Positions 7,726 through 15,733 of a DNA stretch of 30,510 nucleotides are shown here, piece after piece. The stretch's first letter is position 1. Every line of letters begins with the position of its first letter. The stretch is from JAATFY01 sp049276515. Lineage in GTDB: Bacteria; Pseudomonadota; Alphaproteobacteria; UBA9219. A program made the translations under genes and the position numbers. Where the stretch lies: positions 1 to 30,510 of the forward strand of contig JBASWO010000119.1 in the NCBI GenBank assembly GCA_049276515.1, written 5' to 3'. The notes below the pieces were generated by a model that made no database searches, was not told the origin of the DNA, and saw only the letters and a program-made list of their open reading frames with translations.

Positions 7726-8585
7726 CCCGTCCGACCAAACTTACCCATGACGCCGCGTACTGTTTCTTGAATATCAGCCGGCAGCAAAATTGTTTTTGCA
7801 TTCGGACTTTCTGACATCTGCGTGATGGCTTTGATGTATTTTTCACCCAAGAGATAAAGCAAAGGCGTGTCAGCACCTGTAGCTGCTGCCATAACCTTTT
7901 TAATAGCCTCAGCTGAGCCTTGAGCCAATGTCACTTGGGCTTCAGCATCGCGGCGCGCTGCTTCTAGCCGTGCTTCAGCTTGCAGAATAGCAGCTTGTTT
8001 TTCACCTTCAGCTTTTGTGACGGCAGCTTTACGTTCGCGCTCTGCTGCAGCCTGCATTTCCATGGCCTTAATCATGGACGGTGAGGGTTTGATGTCTTGT
8101 ATTTCAACAGACTTAACCGTGAGGCCCCAATCCACAACTTCATCAGCGATGCTTTCCCGTAAGCGTGCTTTAATTTTATCGCGCGAGGAAAGGGCTTGAT
8201 CGAGTTCCATTTCACCAACGATTGAGCGCAAAGTGGTCATGATTAAATTACGGATTGCATCGGCAAAATTAACAATGCCGTAAACGGCCTTAACAGGATC
8301 TGTGACTTTAATAAAGGCAATGGCGTTGGTGACCAACACAGCATTGTCTTTTGTGATCACTTCCTGTTCTGGCACATCCAGCATAATATCTTTTGTGACA
8401 ATTTTCTGCGACACGCGATCCAAATAAGGGATCATCAAATTGAGGCCGGGCATAAAGGTAAAGGCATATTTGCCAAGACGCTCAACAATCCATTCTTCGC
8501 CTTGCGGTACGATACGCACACCACGCAAAATGGTAACAATCGCAAATGCAACCAGTGCAATGGTAAAGAGTTGGCCGCCAGTCAT
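7722..8585 (-). CDS. SPFH/stomatin-like membrane protein (QmcA / paraslipin type)
   Basis: SPFH proteins of this group form large membrane-anchored oligomers linked to membrane microdomains and quality control by membrane proteases. The 287-residue product has one N-terminal membrane segment (about residues 4-22), then the SPFH/Band 7 domain with the stomatin signature (IVPQGEEWIVERLGKY, then MPGLNLMIPYLDRV). A charged alanine-rich coiled coil follows (AAAERERKAAVTKAEGEKQA), then a C-terminal conserved segment with PLLYLLGEKYI. A good ribosome-binding site (gaggga) lies 5 bases before the ATG. It is 2 bases downstream of the nfeD-like gene, the usual partner, so the two form an operon and probably a membrane complex. 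Short SPFH proteins of this kind are often named QmcA; the exact subfamily name is not certain. Confidence 0.93.
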   Translation of the reverse strand: MTGGQLFTIALVAFAIVTILRGVRIVPQGEEWIVERLGKYAFTFMPGLNLMIPYLDRVSQKIVTKDIMLDVPEQEVITKDNAVLVTNAIAFIKVTDPVKAVYGIVNFADAIRNLIMTTLRSIVGEMELDQALSSRDKIKARLRESIADEVVDWGLTVKSVEIQDIKPSPSMIKAMEMQAAAERERKAAVTKAEGEKQAAILQAEARLEAARRDAEAQVTLAQGSAEAIKKVMAAATGADTPLLYLLGEKYIKAITQMSESPNAKTILLPADIQETVRGVMGKFGRTG

Positions 8586-8587
8586 GA

Positions 8588-9037
8588 TTATCCCTCGCTC
8601 TTGGTGATTTTAAGAATATTGCCTTCAATACTTACGACTTTTACGCGTGATCCTGCTTTGATGGGTTCATCTGCAATGCAATCCCATACATCAGATCCAA
8701 TGAGTGGCTTTTGAAAGCGAACCTGACCTTTTTGATAGGGCTCAACATCACTCACCAAAAGGCCTTTTTCGCCAACGGCTTCAGCTGAAGAACGACCGAA
8801 AAGAATTTTGTGTTGGTTGGGCTTGAAAACTTTAAACCACAGATAAACCAGTGCCACTGATGCCGCGATCCAGATTAGTAATTGTCCGATGAGAGACATC
8901 TCGGGAAAAAGGGCAAGAGCAAGGGCGACCAAGATGGCGCCAAGGCCAAACCAGACAAGAACAAAAGCGGGGACGACCAGCTCAGCTATGACGAGAACGA
9001 CGCCTAATATGGCCCAATGCCACCATTCAAAGACCAT
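8588..9037 (-). CDS. NfeD-like membrane protein
   Basis: This is a short (149-residue) NfeD-family protein. About three membrane helices fill residues 8-70 (from WWHWAILGVVLVIAELVVPA to VALVYLWFKVFKP). A soluble beta-barrel (OB-fold, NfeD C-terminal) domain of about 65 residues follows, containing GEKGLLVSDVEPYQKGQVRF and GSRVKVVSIEGNILKI. It lacks the N-terminal protease domain of long NfeD proteins, so it belongs to the short class that pairs with SPFH partners. It is first in a two-gene operon with the SPFH gene 2 bases downstream. It is divergent from ruvC, with 76 bases between the starts that must hold promoters for both directions. Confidence 0.92.
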   Translation of the reverse strand: MVFEWWHWAILGVVLVIAELVVPAFVLVWFGLGAILVALALALFPEMSLIGQLLIWIAASVALVYLWFKVFKPNQHKILFGRSSAEAVGEKGLLVSDVEPYQKGQVRFQKPLIGSDVWDCIADEPIKAGSRVKVVSIEGNILKITKSEG

Positions 9038-9113
9038 GTTGTGACCTGTTTTGGTTAAGGGAGGCTTTGCGTAGAACGTTTCAATATCTAGCGAATATGA
9101 TAGGTTTTAAGCA

Positions 9114-9623
9114 ATGATTCGTTCCCTTTTGATACTTGGCATTGATCCAGGGCTTCGCCACACAGGGTGGGGCATCGTGGCTCAAGATGGCAATCGTTTA
9201 TCGTATGTTGCTGCAGGGCGCATAAGCCCTAACAGTGATTTACCGATGGCGGAGCGCCTTGTGTCATTGGCAGAAGGTTTGGCGATTGTCTTAACGCAGC
9301 ACCAACCCTCTGAAGCCGCCATAGAAGAGACCTTTGTAAACAAAAATGCACTTTCAGCTCTTAAGCTGGGTCAAGCACGAGGTGCTGCTATGCTGACTTT
9401 AGCGCAAGCAGGGTTGCCCGTTTCAGAATATTCACCTAACCGGATCAAGCAATCGGTGACGGGCTATGGACATGCCGACAAAGTGCAAGTTCAGGCTATG
9501 ATTAATATGTTGCTGCCAGGAGCGGGTAAGTTGGCTGCTGATGCTGCTGATGCTCTTGCCGTGGCCATCGCTCATGCCCATCATTCTTCGTCACCCATTT
9601 ATGCTGCTGCTAAGGGGCGCTAA
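9114..9623 (+). CDS. ruvC: Crossover junction endodeoxyribonuclease RuvC
   Basis: RuvC cuts Holliday junctions symmetrically during recombinational repair. The 169-residue protein has the four acidic metal ligands in their usual places: Asp11 in GIDPGLRHTGWG, Glu71 in AIEETFVNKN, and Asp143 and Asp146 in DAADALAVAIAHAH. The conserved ALKLGQARGAAML and KQSVTGYGHADKVQV blocks are also present. The ATG at 9114 has only a poor Shine-Dalgarno sequence (agg, 9 bases upstream). A TATGAT box at 9096-9101 would place transcription start only a few bases before it, so the message may be nearly leaderless. The stop overlaps the start of the SET-domain gene (TAATG). It heads a long run into ruvA, ruvB, ybgC and tolQRAB. 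Confidence 0.97.
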   Translation: MIRSLLILGIDPGLRHTGWGIVAQDGNRLSYVAAGRISPNSDLPMAERLVSLAEGLAIVLTQHQPSEAAIEETFVNKNALSALKLGQARGAAMLTLAQAGLPVSEYSPNRIKQSVTGYGHADKVQVQAMINMLLPGAGKLAADAADALAVAIAHAHHSSSPIYAAAKGR

Positions 9624-10006
9624 TGCTTTTGTTTCCTACAACCTTAAAACCAAGCCCCATTCATGGCTTTGGCGTTTTTCTTTTAGCCCCTGTTAAAAAA
9701 GGGGAGGTCATTTGGCGTTTTGATGAACGGATTGATCGTGTTTATTCGGCCCAAGACTTTAACGCTTTACCTGAGGTTGCGCAGAAGTTTGTGACCACAT
9801 ATGGCACATGGCTAGCCTCAAAGGATGAATGGGTGGTGAGTGGCGATAATGCTCGTTTTTTCAATCATTCGGATAAGCCCACAACAGTGTCTTTGGGCAT
9901 AGCCTATGCCGACGACATAGCTGCCTATGATTTGCCGACGGGCACGGAATTAACCTCGGATTACAAGACGATTTGTGATAAAACATTGCAAACCGGTGAG
10001 CTTTAA
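9623..10006 (+). CDS. Small SET-domain protein (putative lysine methyltransferase) between ruvC and ruvA
   Basis: SET domains transfer a methyl group from S-adenosylmethionine to lysine side chains; the target here is unknown. The 127-residue protein is little more than a SET core: SPIHGFGVFLLAPVKKGEVI near the start, the cofactor-site motif NARFFNHSDKPTT (about residues 74-86), and GTELTSDYKTICD at the end, where families usually show GEELTYDY. No post-SET cysteines are present, and there is no signal or membrane segment. It is embedded in the recombination operon: its ATG overlaps the ruvC stop, and the ruvA ATG follows its TAA directly. Codon use looks like that of its neighbours, so I see no sign of recent transfer. 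Small bacterial SET proteins are common, but this location is unusual. Confidence 0.88.
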   Translation: MLLFPTTLKPSPIHGFGVFLLAPVKKGEVIWRFDERIDRVYSAQDFNALPEVAQKFVTTYGTWLASKDEWVVSGDNARFFNHSDKPTTVSLGIAYADDIAAYDLPTGTELTSDYKTICDKTLQTGEL

Positions 10007-10636
10007 ATGATTGGCAAATTATCAGGAACGATAGACCGCGTTACCGGCTCCCAAGTTTTGCTGGATGTGAATGGCGTTGGCTATGTCGTGACCTGCTCAG
10101 CTCGCACATTGCGTCAAATCGGTCCTCTAAAATCTGCCATATCCCTTTTAATTGAAACGCAAGTGCGTGAAGACGCGATCAATCTTTTTGGATTTGCAGA
10201 TGCTGAAGAGCAAGATTGGTTTCAGTTATTGACTACTGTGCAAGGCGTTGGCGCCCGTGTCGCACTTTCTATTCTCAGTTCCATTTCCCCTGATCAATTG
10301 GCGGGTGTGATTGCTGCGCAGGATAAATCAGCGCTGACGCAAGCCGATGGAGTAGGGCCTAAATTAGCATTGCGTCTTGTGACTGAACTTAAAGATAAAG
10401 TTCCTGCCTTTATGTCCAAACCCATTCCTTTGCATGGTGCAAAAGATATGAGTGGCGCACTACCACCAAGCTCAGTTGCAAGTGATGCGGTCTCGGCCCT
10501 TATCAATCTTGGTTATCGTCGTTCTGAAGCCTTTGCTGCTGTTGCAACAGTTACGCGTCAAAATCCGCAAGCTAAGCTTGATGAAGTTATACGCCTCAGT
10601 CTTGCTGAGCTGAGCCGAAAGGATAGCGCCGCATGA
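10007..10636 (+). CDS. ruvA: Holliday junction branch migration protein RuvA
   Basis: RuvA binds the four-way junction as a tetramer and loads the RuvB motors. The 209-residue protein has the three usual parts. The N-terminal OB-fold starts MIGKLSGTIDRVTGSQVLLD. The paired helix-hairpin-helix domain contains TTVQGVGARVALSILS and ADGVGPKLALRLVTELKDK. The C-terminal domain III that contacts RuvB (ASDAVSALINLGYRRSEAFAA) is joined by a flexible linker at about residues 140-155. It starts immediately after the SET gene stop, and its TGA overlaps the ruvB ATG (ATGA), so translation of the two is coupled. Confidence 0.97.
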   Translation: MIGKLSGTIDRVTGSQVLLDVNGVGYVVTCSARTLRQIGPLKSAISLLIETQVREDAINLFGFADAEEQDWFQLLTTVQGVGARVALSILSSISPDQLAGVIAAQDKSALTQADGVGPKLALRLVTELKDKVPAFMSKPIPLHGAKDMSGALPPSSVASDAVSALINLGYRRSEAFAAVATVTRQNPQAKLDEVIRLSLAELSRKDSAA

Positions 10637-11691
10637 GTGCTGCTAAACCCGAACGTCTTGTCGAGCGTGAAGCCCTGCCACAAGAGGCGCCAGATCACGC
10701 TTTGCGCCCCCAGAAACTAGAAGATTTCATTGGCCAGCAAGCCCTTCGCGGCAACCTCGAAGTCTTCATTCAAGCTGCAAAGCAACGCGGCCAATCCCTT
10801 GATCATACGCTTCTTTTTGGACCACCAGGTTTGGGTAAAACAACCCTCGCTCAGATCATAGCCAAAGAATTGGGCGTCAATTTTAGAGCAACCTCAGGCC
10901 CCGTGATTGCCAAGGCTGGCGACCTTGCCGCGCTCCTGACTAATTTGCAGCCGCATGACGTTCTCTTCATCGATGAAATCCACCGTCTCTCGCCTGCCGT
11001 TGAAGAAATCCTTTATCCAGCTATGGAAGATTTTCAGCTGGATTTGATTATTGGAGAAGGTCCTGCCGCACGATCGGTACGTATCGACTTACCTCAATTC
11101 ACGCTAATTGGTGCTACGACACGCAGTGGTTTGATAACGCGTCCTTTGCGTGAGCGCTTTGGTATTCCATTGCGGTTACAATTTTATACGCCTGAGGAAT
11201 TACAGAAAATTCTTACACGCGCCGCTGGAAAATTAGATATGCCTTTAACGGCGGATGGCGCCGGAGAAATTGCGAGCCGTGCGCGTGGCACGCCACGTGT
11301 GGCCGGACGGCTTTTACGTCGCGTCCGTGACTTCGCTTCTGTGGCGGGTCATAAAGCGATTGATGCGAAAGCGGCGGATGCCGCGCTACAACGTTTAGAA
11401 GTTGATCGTTTAGGCTTCGATGCCATGGATCGTCGTTACCTTGGGATCATCGCCGAACATTATGGTGGTGGTCCGGTTGGTGTCGAAACTTTGGCTGCCG
11501 CACTTGCTGAGCAGCGCGATGTTCTCGAAGAGGTGATTGAGCCTTATTTGATCCAACAGGGTTTGTTGCAGCGGACACCACGCGGCCGGATGTTGGCTGA
11601 TGCTGGCTATAAGCATATCGGGCTTAATCCTCCCAAAGGTCGGCAAATTGATTTATTAGTTGCAGACGCATCCCCGGAGACTGATGACTAA
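10633..11691 (+). CDS. ruvB: Holliday junction branch migration helicase RuvB
   Basis: RuvB is the AAA+ ATPase ring that pumps DNA through the RuvA-bound junction. The 352-residue protein shows the family opening RPQKLEDFIGQ, Walker A GPPGLGKT (63-70), Walker B FIDEIHRL (residues 112-119), sensor 1 GATTRSGLITRPLRERFGI with the arginine finger, and sensor 2 GTPRVAGRLLRRVRD. The C-terminal winged-helix domain contains GGGPVGVETLAAAL and ends near TPRGRMLADAGYKHIGL. Length and motifs are typical, and it looks fully functional. The start overlaps ruvA by 4 bases and the end overlaps the ybgC start by 8 bases. Confidence 0.98.
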   Translation: MSAAKPERLVEREALPQEAPDHALRPQKLEDFIGQQALRGNLEVFIQAAKQRGQSLDHTLLFGPPGLGKTTLAQIIAKELGVNFRATSGPVIAKAGDLAALLTNLQPHDVLFIDEIHRLSPAVEEILYPAMEDFQLDLIIGEGPAARSVRIDLPQFTLIGATTRSGLITRPLRERFGIPLRLQFYTPEELQKILTRAAGKLDMPLTADGAGEIASRARGTPRVAGRLLRRVRDFASVAGHKAIDAKAADAALQRLEVDRLGFDAMDRRYLGIIAEHYGGGPVGVETLAAALAEQRDVLEEVIEPYLIQQGLLQRTPRGRMLADAGYKHIGLNPPKGRQIDLLVADASPETDD

Positions 11692-12094
11692 ACCTCACAC
11701 ACTTCAATGCCGTGTCTATTATGAGGACACGGATGCCGCTGGCATTATCTATCATCCCAATTTTCTTAAATTTGCTGAACGTGCCAGAACGGAGGCTTTA
11801 CGGGCAGGTGGGTATGATCACCACCAGGTTAAAGCCGAATTTGGCCTCGTTATTGTTGTTAAGTTGATCGAGATTGATTTTAAAGCGACAGGTAAACTTG
11901 ATGATTTGCTGGATGTTGTCACTGAAGTCGTGGCACAGGGGAATACATCCCTCACAATGCGTCAGACCATAAGCCGTGGATCCACTGTTTTGGCCGTCTT
12001 GAAGGTGGTTCTGGTTGCTATTACCCCTGAAGGCCGCCCCTCACGCTGGCCGCCGCAATTACGCCAGATTTTCCTGCCTATTTCTAATGCTTGA
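11684..12094 (+). CDS. ybgC: Tol-Pal system-associated acyl-CoA thioesterase
   Basis: YbgC is a hotdog-fold acyl-CoA thioesterase commonly encoded with tolQRAB and linked to phospholipid metabolism at the envelope. The 136-residue protein carries the family motif RVYYEDTDAAGIIYHPNFL; by alignment with the E. coli protein the catalytic aspartate is Asp17. The segment FLKFAERARTEAL follows. I chose the ATG at 11684, which overlaps the end of ruvB by 8 bases, because ggag lies 5 bases upstream and the homologous region begins at once. An upstream in-frame ATG at 11660 would add eight unlikely residues. It lies between ruvB and tolQ, the classic position. A 103-base gap with a small imperfect hairpin (12161-12179) separates it from tolQ. 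Confidence 0.95.
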   Translation: MTKPHTLQCRVYYEDTDAAGIIYHPNFLKFAERARTEALRAGGYDHHQVKAEFGLVIVVKLIEIDFKATGKLDDLLDVVTEVVAQGNTSLTMRQTISRGSTVLAVLKVVLVAITPEGRPSRWPPQLRQIFLPISNA

Positions 12095-12197
12095 GAAGCC
12101 CGTTCAGCCTAGGTAGAACAGGGTTTATGGCCCTCTCAAGGGTCGAATCAGCATGTTTTGAGGCAAGCCTTGGCTGCCTTTCAGGGAGTTAGATTTT

Positions 12198-12986
12198 ATG
12201 GATGCCCAACCCGTTCAAGCCGTGAATGCCCTCCAATTGGCTGGATCCGTAGGAGCAACAGATATGTCGCTCATGGGTCTTTTTGGCCATGCCGATTTTC
12301 TCGGCAAGATGGTCATTATCGGCCTTATGATTATTTCGATCCTCACCTGGGCGATTATTTTTGACAAAGCCATCAAACTGAACCGTCTCAAAAGCAAAGC
12401 TACATATTTTGAAGAGCGTTTTTGGTCATCCGGCTCGCTTGATATGCTTTATGACAAAATCAAGCGTCCAGCGGATCCTATGCAGGCTGTTTTTGTTGCC
12501 GGTATGAAAGAATGGCGCAGTGCTCATGATAAAGGTCTCTTCGCCAATCCTGGCAACCGCACCAATATTCAAGCGCGCGTTGATCGCATCTTGCAGGTTA
12601 CCATCGGTCGTGAAATGGCGATGATTGAAACCTGGATGACTTTTTTGGCATCGGTTGGTTCAGTCGCTCCCTTCATCGGTTTGTTTGGTACCGTCTGGGG
12701 CATCATGCATAGCTTCATAGGTATTGCGCAGGCACAAAACACCAGCCTTGCTGTTGTGGCTCCTGGTATTGCCGAAGCGTTATTGGCAACAGCAATCGGT
12801 CTTGTTGCGGCCATTCCAGCAACCACAGCCTATAACAAATTTGCAACTGAGATTGGCCGCTATAGCGCACGCCTTGATAACTTCGCCAATGATTTTGTGG
12901 CGACCTTATCGCGTAATCTTGAGGAAACGCGTGCTGATCGCAGCGAGCGGTCAGAGGGAGAGGCTCCATCATGGCGGCGCAAATGA
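12198..12986 (+). CDS. tolQ: Tol-Pal system proton channel subunit TolQ
   Basis: TolQ is the multi-spanning inner-membrane stator (MotA/TolQ/ExbB family) that uses the proton gradient with TolR to energise TolA during outer-membrane constriction. The 262-residue protein has three membrane helices: about 36-55 (MVIIGLMIISILTWAIIF), 148-172 (VGSVAPFIGLFGTVWGIMHSF) and 189-212 (GIAEALLATAIGLVAAIPAT). The last two carry the polar and glycine pattern of the channel, and a cytoplasmic loop lies between helices 1 and 2. The start ATG has aggga about 10 bases upstream. Its 3' end overlaps tolR by 16 bases in another frame. Confidence 0.96.
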   Translation: MDAQPVQAVNALQLAGSVGATDMSLMGLFGHADFLGKMVIIGLMIISILTWAIIFDKAIKLNRLKSKATYFEERFWSSGSLDMLYDKIKRPADPMQAVFVAGMKEWRSAHDKGLFANPGNRTNIQARVDRILQVTIGREMAMIETWMTFLASVGSVAPFIGLFGTVWGIMHSFIGIAQAQNTSLAVVAPGIAEALLATAIGLVAAIPATTAYNKFATEIGRYSARLDNFANDFVATLSRNLEETRADRSERSEGEAPSWRRK

Positions 12987-13420
12987 TGCCAGGCGGTGGT
13001 GGCCGCGGCCGCCGTCGCTATTATCGTCCCGTCTCGGATATCAACGTTACACCTTTCGTGGACGTCATGTTGGTGTTGCTCGTCGTGTTTATGGTGACAG
13101 CACCTTTGATGACCGTGGCTGTTCCTGTGGATCTGCCTAAGACGCAAGCTAAAACAGTCAGCCAGGACAAAGAGCCATTGGTTGTCAGCATTGATGGTTC
13201 TGGCAAGGTTTTTTTGCAGGAAGCTAAAATGAGCTTGGATGATTTGGTGCCTAAACTTAAAGCTATCACCGGCGCTAACCCCGATGCGCGCATCTTTGTG
13301 CGTGGTGATAAGTCCGTTTCATACGGACGTATCATGGAAGTCATGGGAACGATTAGTTCGAGTGGATTTAACAAAGTGGCTTTGGTCGCCGAATTGCCCC
13401 AGCCTGGCGCACGCCGTTAA
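12971..13420 (+). CDS. tolR: Tol-Pal system protein TolR
   Basis: TolR (ExbD family) is the single-span partner of TolQ. The 149-residue protein begins with a glycine- and arginine-rich cytoplasmic stretch (GGGGRGRRRYYRP), then the family motif SDINVTPFVDVMLVLLVVFM. Asp31 at the start of the membrane helix (31-49) is the residue expected to carry protons. A periplasmic domain follows, with PVDLPKTQA and GDKSVSYGRIMEVMGTISSSG, ending near LVAELPQPGARR. The start lies 16 bases inside tolQ and tolA begins 8 bases after its stop, so the complex is encoded as a tightly coupled block. Confidence 0.96.
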   Translation: MAAQMMPGGGGRGRRRYYRPVSDINVTPFVDVMLVLLVVFMVTAPLMTVAVPVDLPKTQAKTVSQDKEPLVVSIDGSGKVFLQEAKMSLDDLVPKLKAITGANPDARIFVRGDKSVSYGRIMEVMGTISSSGFNKVALVAELPQPGARR

Positions 13421-13428
13421 GAGAGAGC

Positions 13429-14217
13429 ATGAGGACAACCGTCACTGACGACAGTCTGAAAAACAGCCTTGCCGTCTCGGCAGGGCTGCATGTGCTGTTG
13501 CTGTTGTTCTTATATTTTGGCTTACCCGTTCTCTTTAAACCTTTGCCATCCCATCACGATCCTGTGCCGTTCGAAATTGTTGAGATTGCTGAGCTGACCA
13601 ACACGCGTGTGAAGGATGTCGAAGAGCCTGAGCAGCCACCTGCGCCGCCGCCTGCACCTGCTCCTAAATCTCAGCCTGCGCCACCATCGCCTCCTAAGAT
13701 GCCTGAGAAGGTAGAATCTATTGCTTTGCCGAAGCCTGCGGATAAGCCCAAACCGCCAGATACGGCTAAGCCTAAGGAAAACACCTTTGATAAGCTCCTT
13801 AAAGACGTTGCCAAACTAAAGCCACAAGAACAGGCCAAAACAGACGCTAAGACTGATTTGAAACAGCAAGTGGAGCCTAAAAGTCAGGCTCCTGCGCTAT
13901 CCAGCCGTTTAACAATTAGCGAAGAAGATTTGTTAAGACGGCAGATATCGCAATGCTGGAATATGCCTATTGGTGCTAGGGATGCGCACAATCTGGTTGT
14001 CGAAATCGTGATTGATGTTAATCCTGACCGTACGGTACAACATGCAGAGATTGTGGATAAGACCCGCATGGTGACCGATAGTTTCTTCCGCGCCGCTGCT
14101 GAATCAGCATTGCGCGCTCTGAACAGTCCGAAGTGCAGCCCGCTTGAGTTACCCGCCGATAAGTACGATCAATGGAAACGCATCAATTTCACTTTCGATC
14201 CAAGGGATATGCTATGA
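13429..14217 (+). CDS. tolA: TolA-like periplasm-spanning protein (TonB C-terminal type)
   Basis: TolA links the TolQR motor to TolB and Pal across the periplasm. The 262-residue protein has one N-terminal membrane helix (about 14-36, GLHVLLLLFLYFGLPVLF). A proline-, alanine- and lysine-rich linker follows (about 60-150: PPAPPPAPAPKSQPAPP, then KPKPPDTAKPKENTF), and then a compact C-terminal domain from about residue 160 (RLTISEEDLLRRQISQCWNM, ending KRINFTFDP). This domain is of the TonB/TolA C-terminal kind usual in alphaproteobacteria rather than the long helical E. coli TolA. A gagag ribosome-binding site precedes the ATG. The TGA overlaps the tolB ATG (ATGA). Confidence 0.93.
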   Translation: MRTTVTDDSLKNSLAVSAGLHVLLLLFLYFGLPVLFKPLPSHHDPVPFEIVEIAELTNTRVKDVEEPEQPPAPPPAPAPKSQPAPPSPPKMPEKVESIALPKPADKPKPPDTAKPKENTFDKLLKDVAKLKPQEQAKTDAKTDLKQQVEPKSQAPALSSRLTISEEDLLRRQISQCWNMPIGARDAHNLVVEIVIDVNPDRTVQHAEIVDKTRMVTDSFFRAAAESALRALNSPKCSPLELPADKYDQWKRINFTFDPRDML

Positions 14218-15545
14218 CCAACGCCATCAACAAATTCATTTCTCGCACTCTAGGCGCTCTCTGCCTGCTCTTAGTGCTGATGCCCCAGGCGCATGCTGAG
14301 ATCAAAGTTGATATTACACGAGGTGTGGTCGAGCCGATCCCCATTGCTATCCCTTCTTTCTTTGGTAACACCGGCAATGAACAGCAATATGGTCGTGATA
14401 TTGCAACGGTCGTGACGAATGATTTGGTCCGTTCCGGTCTTTTCAGTGCTGTTGATCCAAAATCATTTGTACAAGATGCCGGCTCCTTGTTGGTGGCCCC
14501 ACGTTTTGCTGATTGGCGTGTTTTAAATGCGCAAGCCTTGGTTGTTGGCAAAATCGAAACCCAACCAGATGGCCGTCTCAAAGTTGAATTCCGTTTATGG
14601 GACGTCTTTGCTGAACAGCAAATGACAGGCCTTGCTTACTTCACAACCCCAGCCAACTGGCGCCGCGTTGCTCATATTGTTGCTGACTCAATTTATAAGC
14701 GTATTACAGGTGAAGATGGCTATTTCGATACGCGTGTTGTGTATGTTGCGGAAACAGGACCTGGTACCAATCGTATGAAGCGTTTGGCTATTATGGATCA
14801 GGATGGCGAAAACAACCGCATTCTCTCCGATGGACGGGCGATGGTCTTAACGCCACGTTTCTCACCAACCATGCAGCAAATTACATATATGGCTTATTAT
14901 AATAATAAGCCCCGTGTTTATCTCTTCAATATCGACAGTGGTCGCCAAGACGTGTTGGGTGATTTTGCCAATATGACCTTTGCACCACGTTTTGCGCCTG
15001 ATGGTCAGCGCGTGGTTTTCAGTCTGTCAGAAAATGGTGGGTCGAATATTTTCACGATGGATCTGCGTAGCCGTCGTACGCAACAGCTGACGACTGGCAC
15101 ATCGATCAACTCAGCTCCCAGCTATTCACCCGATGGTCAGAATATTACGTTTGAATCCGATCGTGGTGGCTCGCAGCAGATCTACACCATGCGCTCCAAT
15201 GGCAGTGATGTGAAACGTATCAGCTTTGGCAGTGGTAACTATGGAACGCCGGTTTGGTCACCACGCGGTGACTTGATTGCCTTCACAAAATTACAAGGTG
15301 GCCGTTTCTATATTGGTGTTATGCGCCCAGATGGTTCAGGCGAGCGCCAATTGGTTGAGGCTTTCCATGCTGAAGGTCCAACATGGGCACCCAATGGTCG
15401 CGTCTTGATGTACTTCAAAGAAACCAGTGGCAGCCGTGGCAAAGAAGCCAAACTCTATAGTGTTGATTTAACCGGCTATAATGAGCGTGAAGTATCAACG
15501 CCAACCGATGCTTCTGATCCAGCCTGGTCACCACTTTTACCTTAA
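14214..15545 (+). CDS. tolB: Tol-Pal system beta-propeller protein TolB
   Basis: TolB is the periplasmic beta-propeller that binds Pal and TolA. The 443-residue precursor has a clear signal peptide with predicted cleavage after Ala28 (LCLLLVLMPQAHA, then EIK). The N-terminal domain (IPIAIPSFFGN, VVTNDLVRSGLFSAVDP) precedes a six-bladed propeller whose blades repeat the pattern PxxSPDGQxIxFxSDRGGxxQIYxM, seen at SAPSYSPDGQNITFESDRG and GTPVWSPRGDLIAFT. I chose the ATG at 14214, overlapping the tolA stop, because caaggga lies just upstream and the signal peptide starts there; an ATG at 14172 would bury the signal sequence. No pal gene follows; a 59-codon frame starts 8 bases after the stop instead. 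Confidence 0.97.
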   Translation: MTNAINKFISRTLGALCLLLVLMPQAHAEIKVDITRGVVEPIPIAIPSFFGNTGNEQQYGRDIATVVTNDLVRSGLFSAVDPKSFVQDAGSLLVAPRFADWRVLNAQALVVGKIETQPDGRLKVEFRLWDVFAEQQMTGLAYFTTPANWRRVAHIVADSIYKRITGEDGYFDTRVVYVAETGPGTNRMKRLAIMDQDGENNRILSDGRAMVLTPRFSPTMQQITYMAYYNNKPRVYLFNIDSGRQDVLGDFANMTFAPRFAPDGQRVVFSLSENGGSNIFTMDLRSRRTQQLTTGTSINSAPSYSPDGQNITFESDRGGSQQIYTMRSNGSDVKRISFGSGNYGTPVWSPRGDLIAFTKLQGGRFYIGVMRPDGSGERQLVEAFHAEGPTWAPNGRVLMYFKETSGSRGKEAKLYSVDLTGYNEREVSTPTDASDPAWSPLLP

Positions 15546-15553
15546 GGGTAGCT

Positions 15554-15733
15554 ATGCCTAAAGAGAGAGTGAAAGATGGGATTGTTACAGCAACAGCAAG
15601 CAACCCCATTCTTGCCGATAAAGGCTATTGCCAAGAAAAAGCTAGATTTGCTCCTTCGCACGACCAAGCGGTTCGTCGCGAACTCGCAAGATTAAATGGG
15701 CAGCGCTATTCCGCCCCCGTCGTTTCGGGCTAA
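15554..15733 (+). CDS. Small 59-residue hypothetical protein in the position of pal
   Basis: This is a short frame that I do not recognise. It starts with ATG 8 bases after tolB, with aaggg 5 bases before the ATG, and encodes 59 residues: MPKERVKDGIVTATASNPIL, then ADKGYCQEKARF, then RRELARLNGQRYSAPVVSG. There is no signal peptide, lipobox or membrane helix, so it is not a shortened Pal lipoprotein; one cysteine lies at residue 26. Codon choice resembles the neighbouring genes. Its TAA sits directly against the pheT stop on the other strand, within the palindrome GCTAATTAGC (15729-15738). It may be a real small protein coupled to tolB, or the remnant of a gene cut off when the chromosome was rearranged after tolB. 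Confidence 0.55.
   Translation: MPKERVKDGIVTATASNPILADKGYCQEKARFAPSHDQAVRRELARLNGQRYSAPVVSG

Noticed and set aside
12161..12179. Hairpin in the ybgC-tolQ gap as a terminator
   Set aside because: The stem is interrupted by a bulge, has a very small loop and no T run follows; at most a minor structure before the tolQ ribosome-binding site.
15546..15733. A degraded pal gene after tolB
   Set aside because: No signal peptide, lipobox or OmpA-like peptidoglycan-binding motif appears in any frame of the gap; it is too short and unlike Pal.
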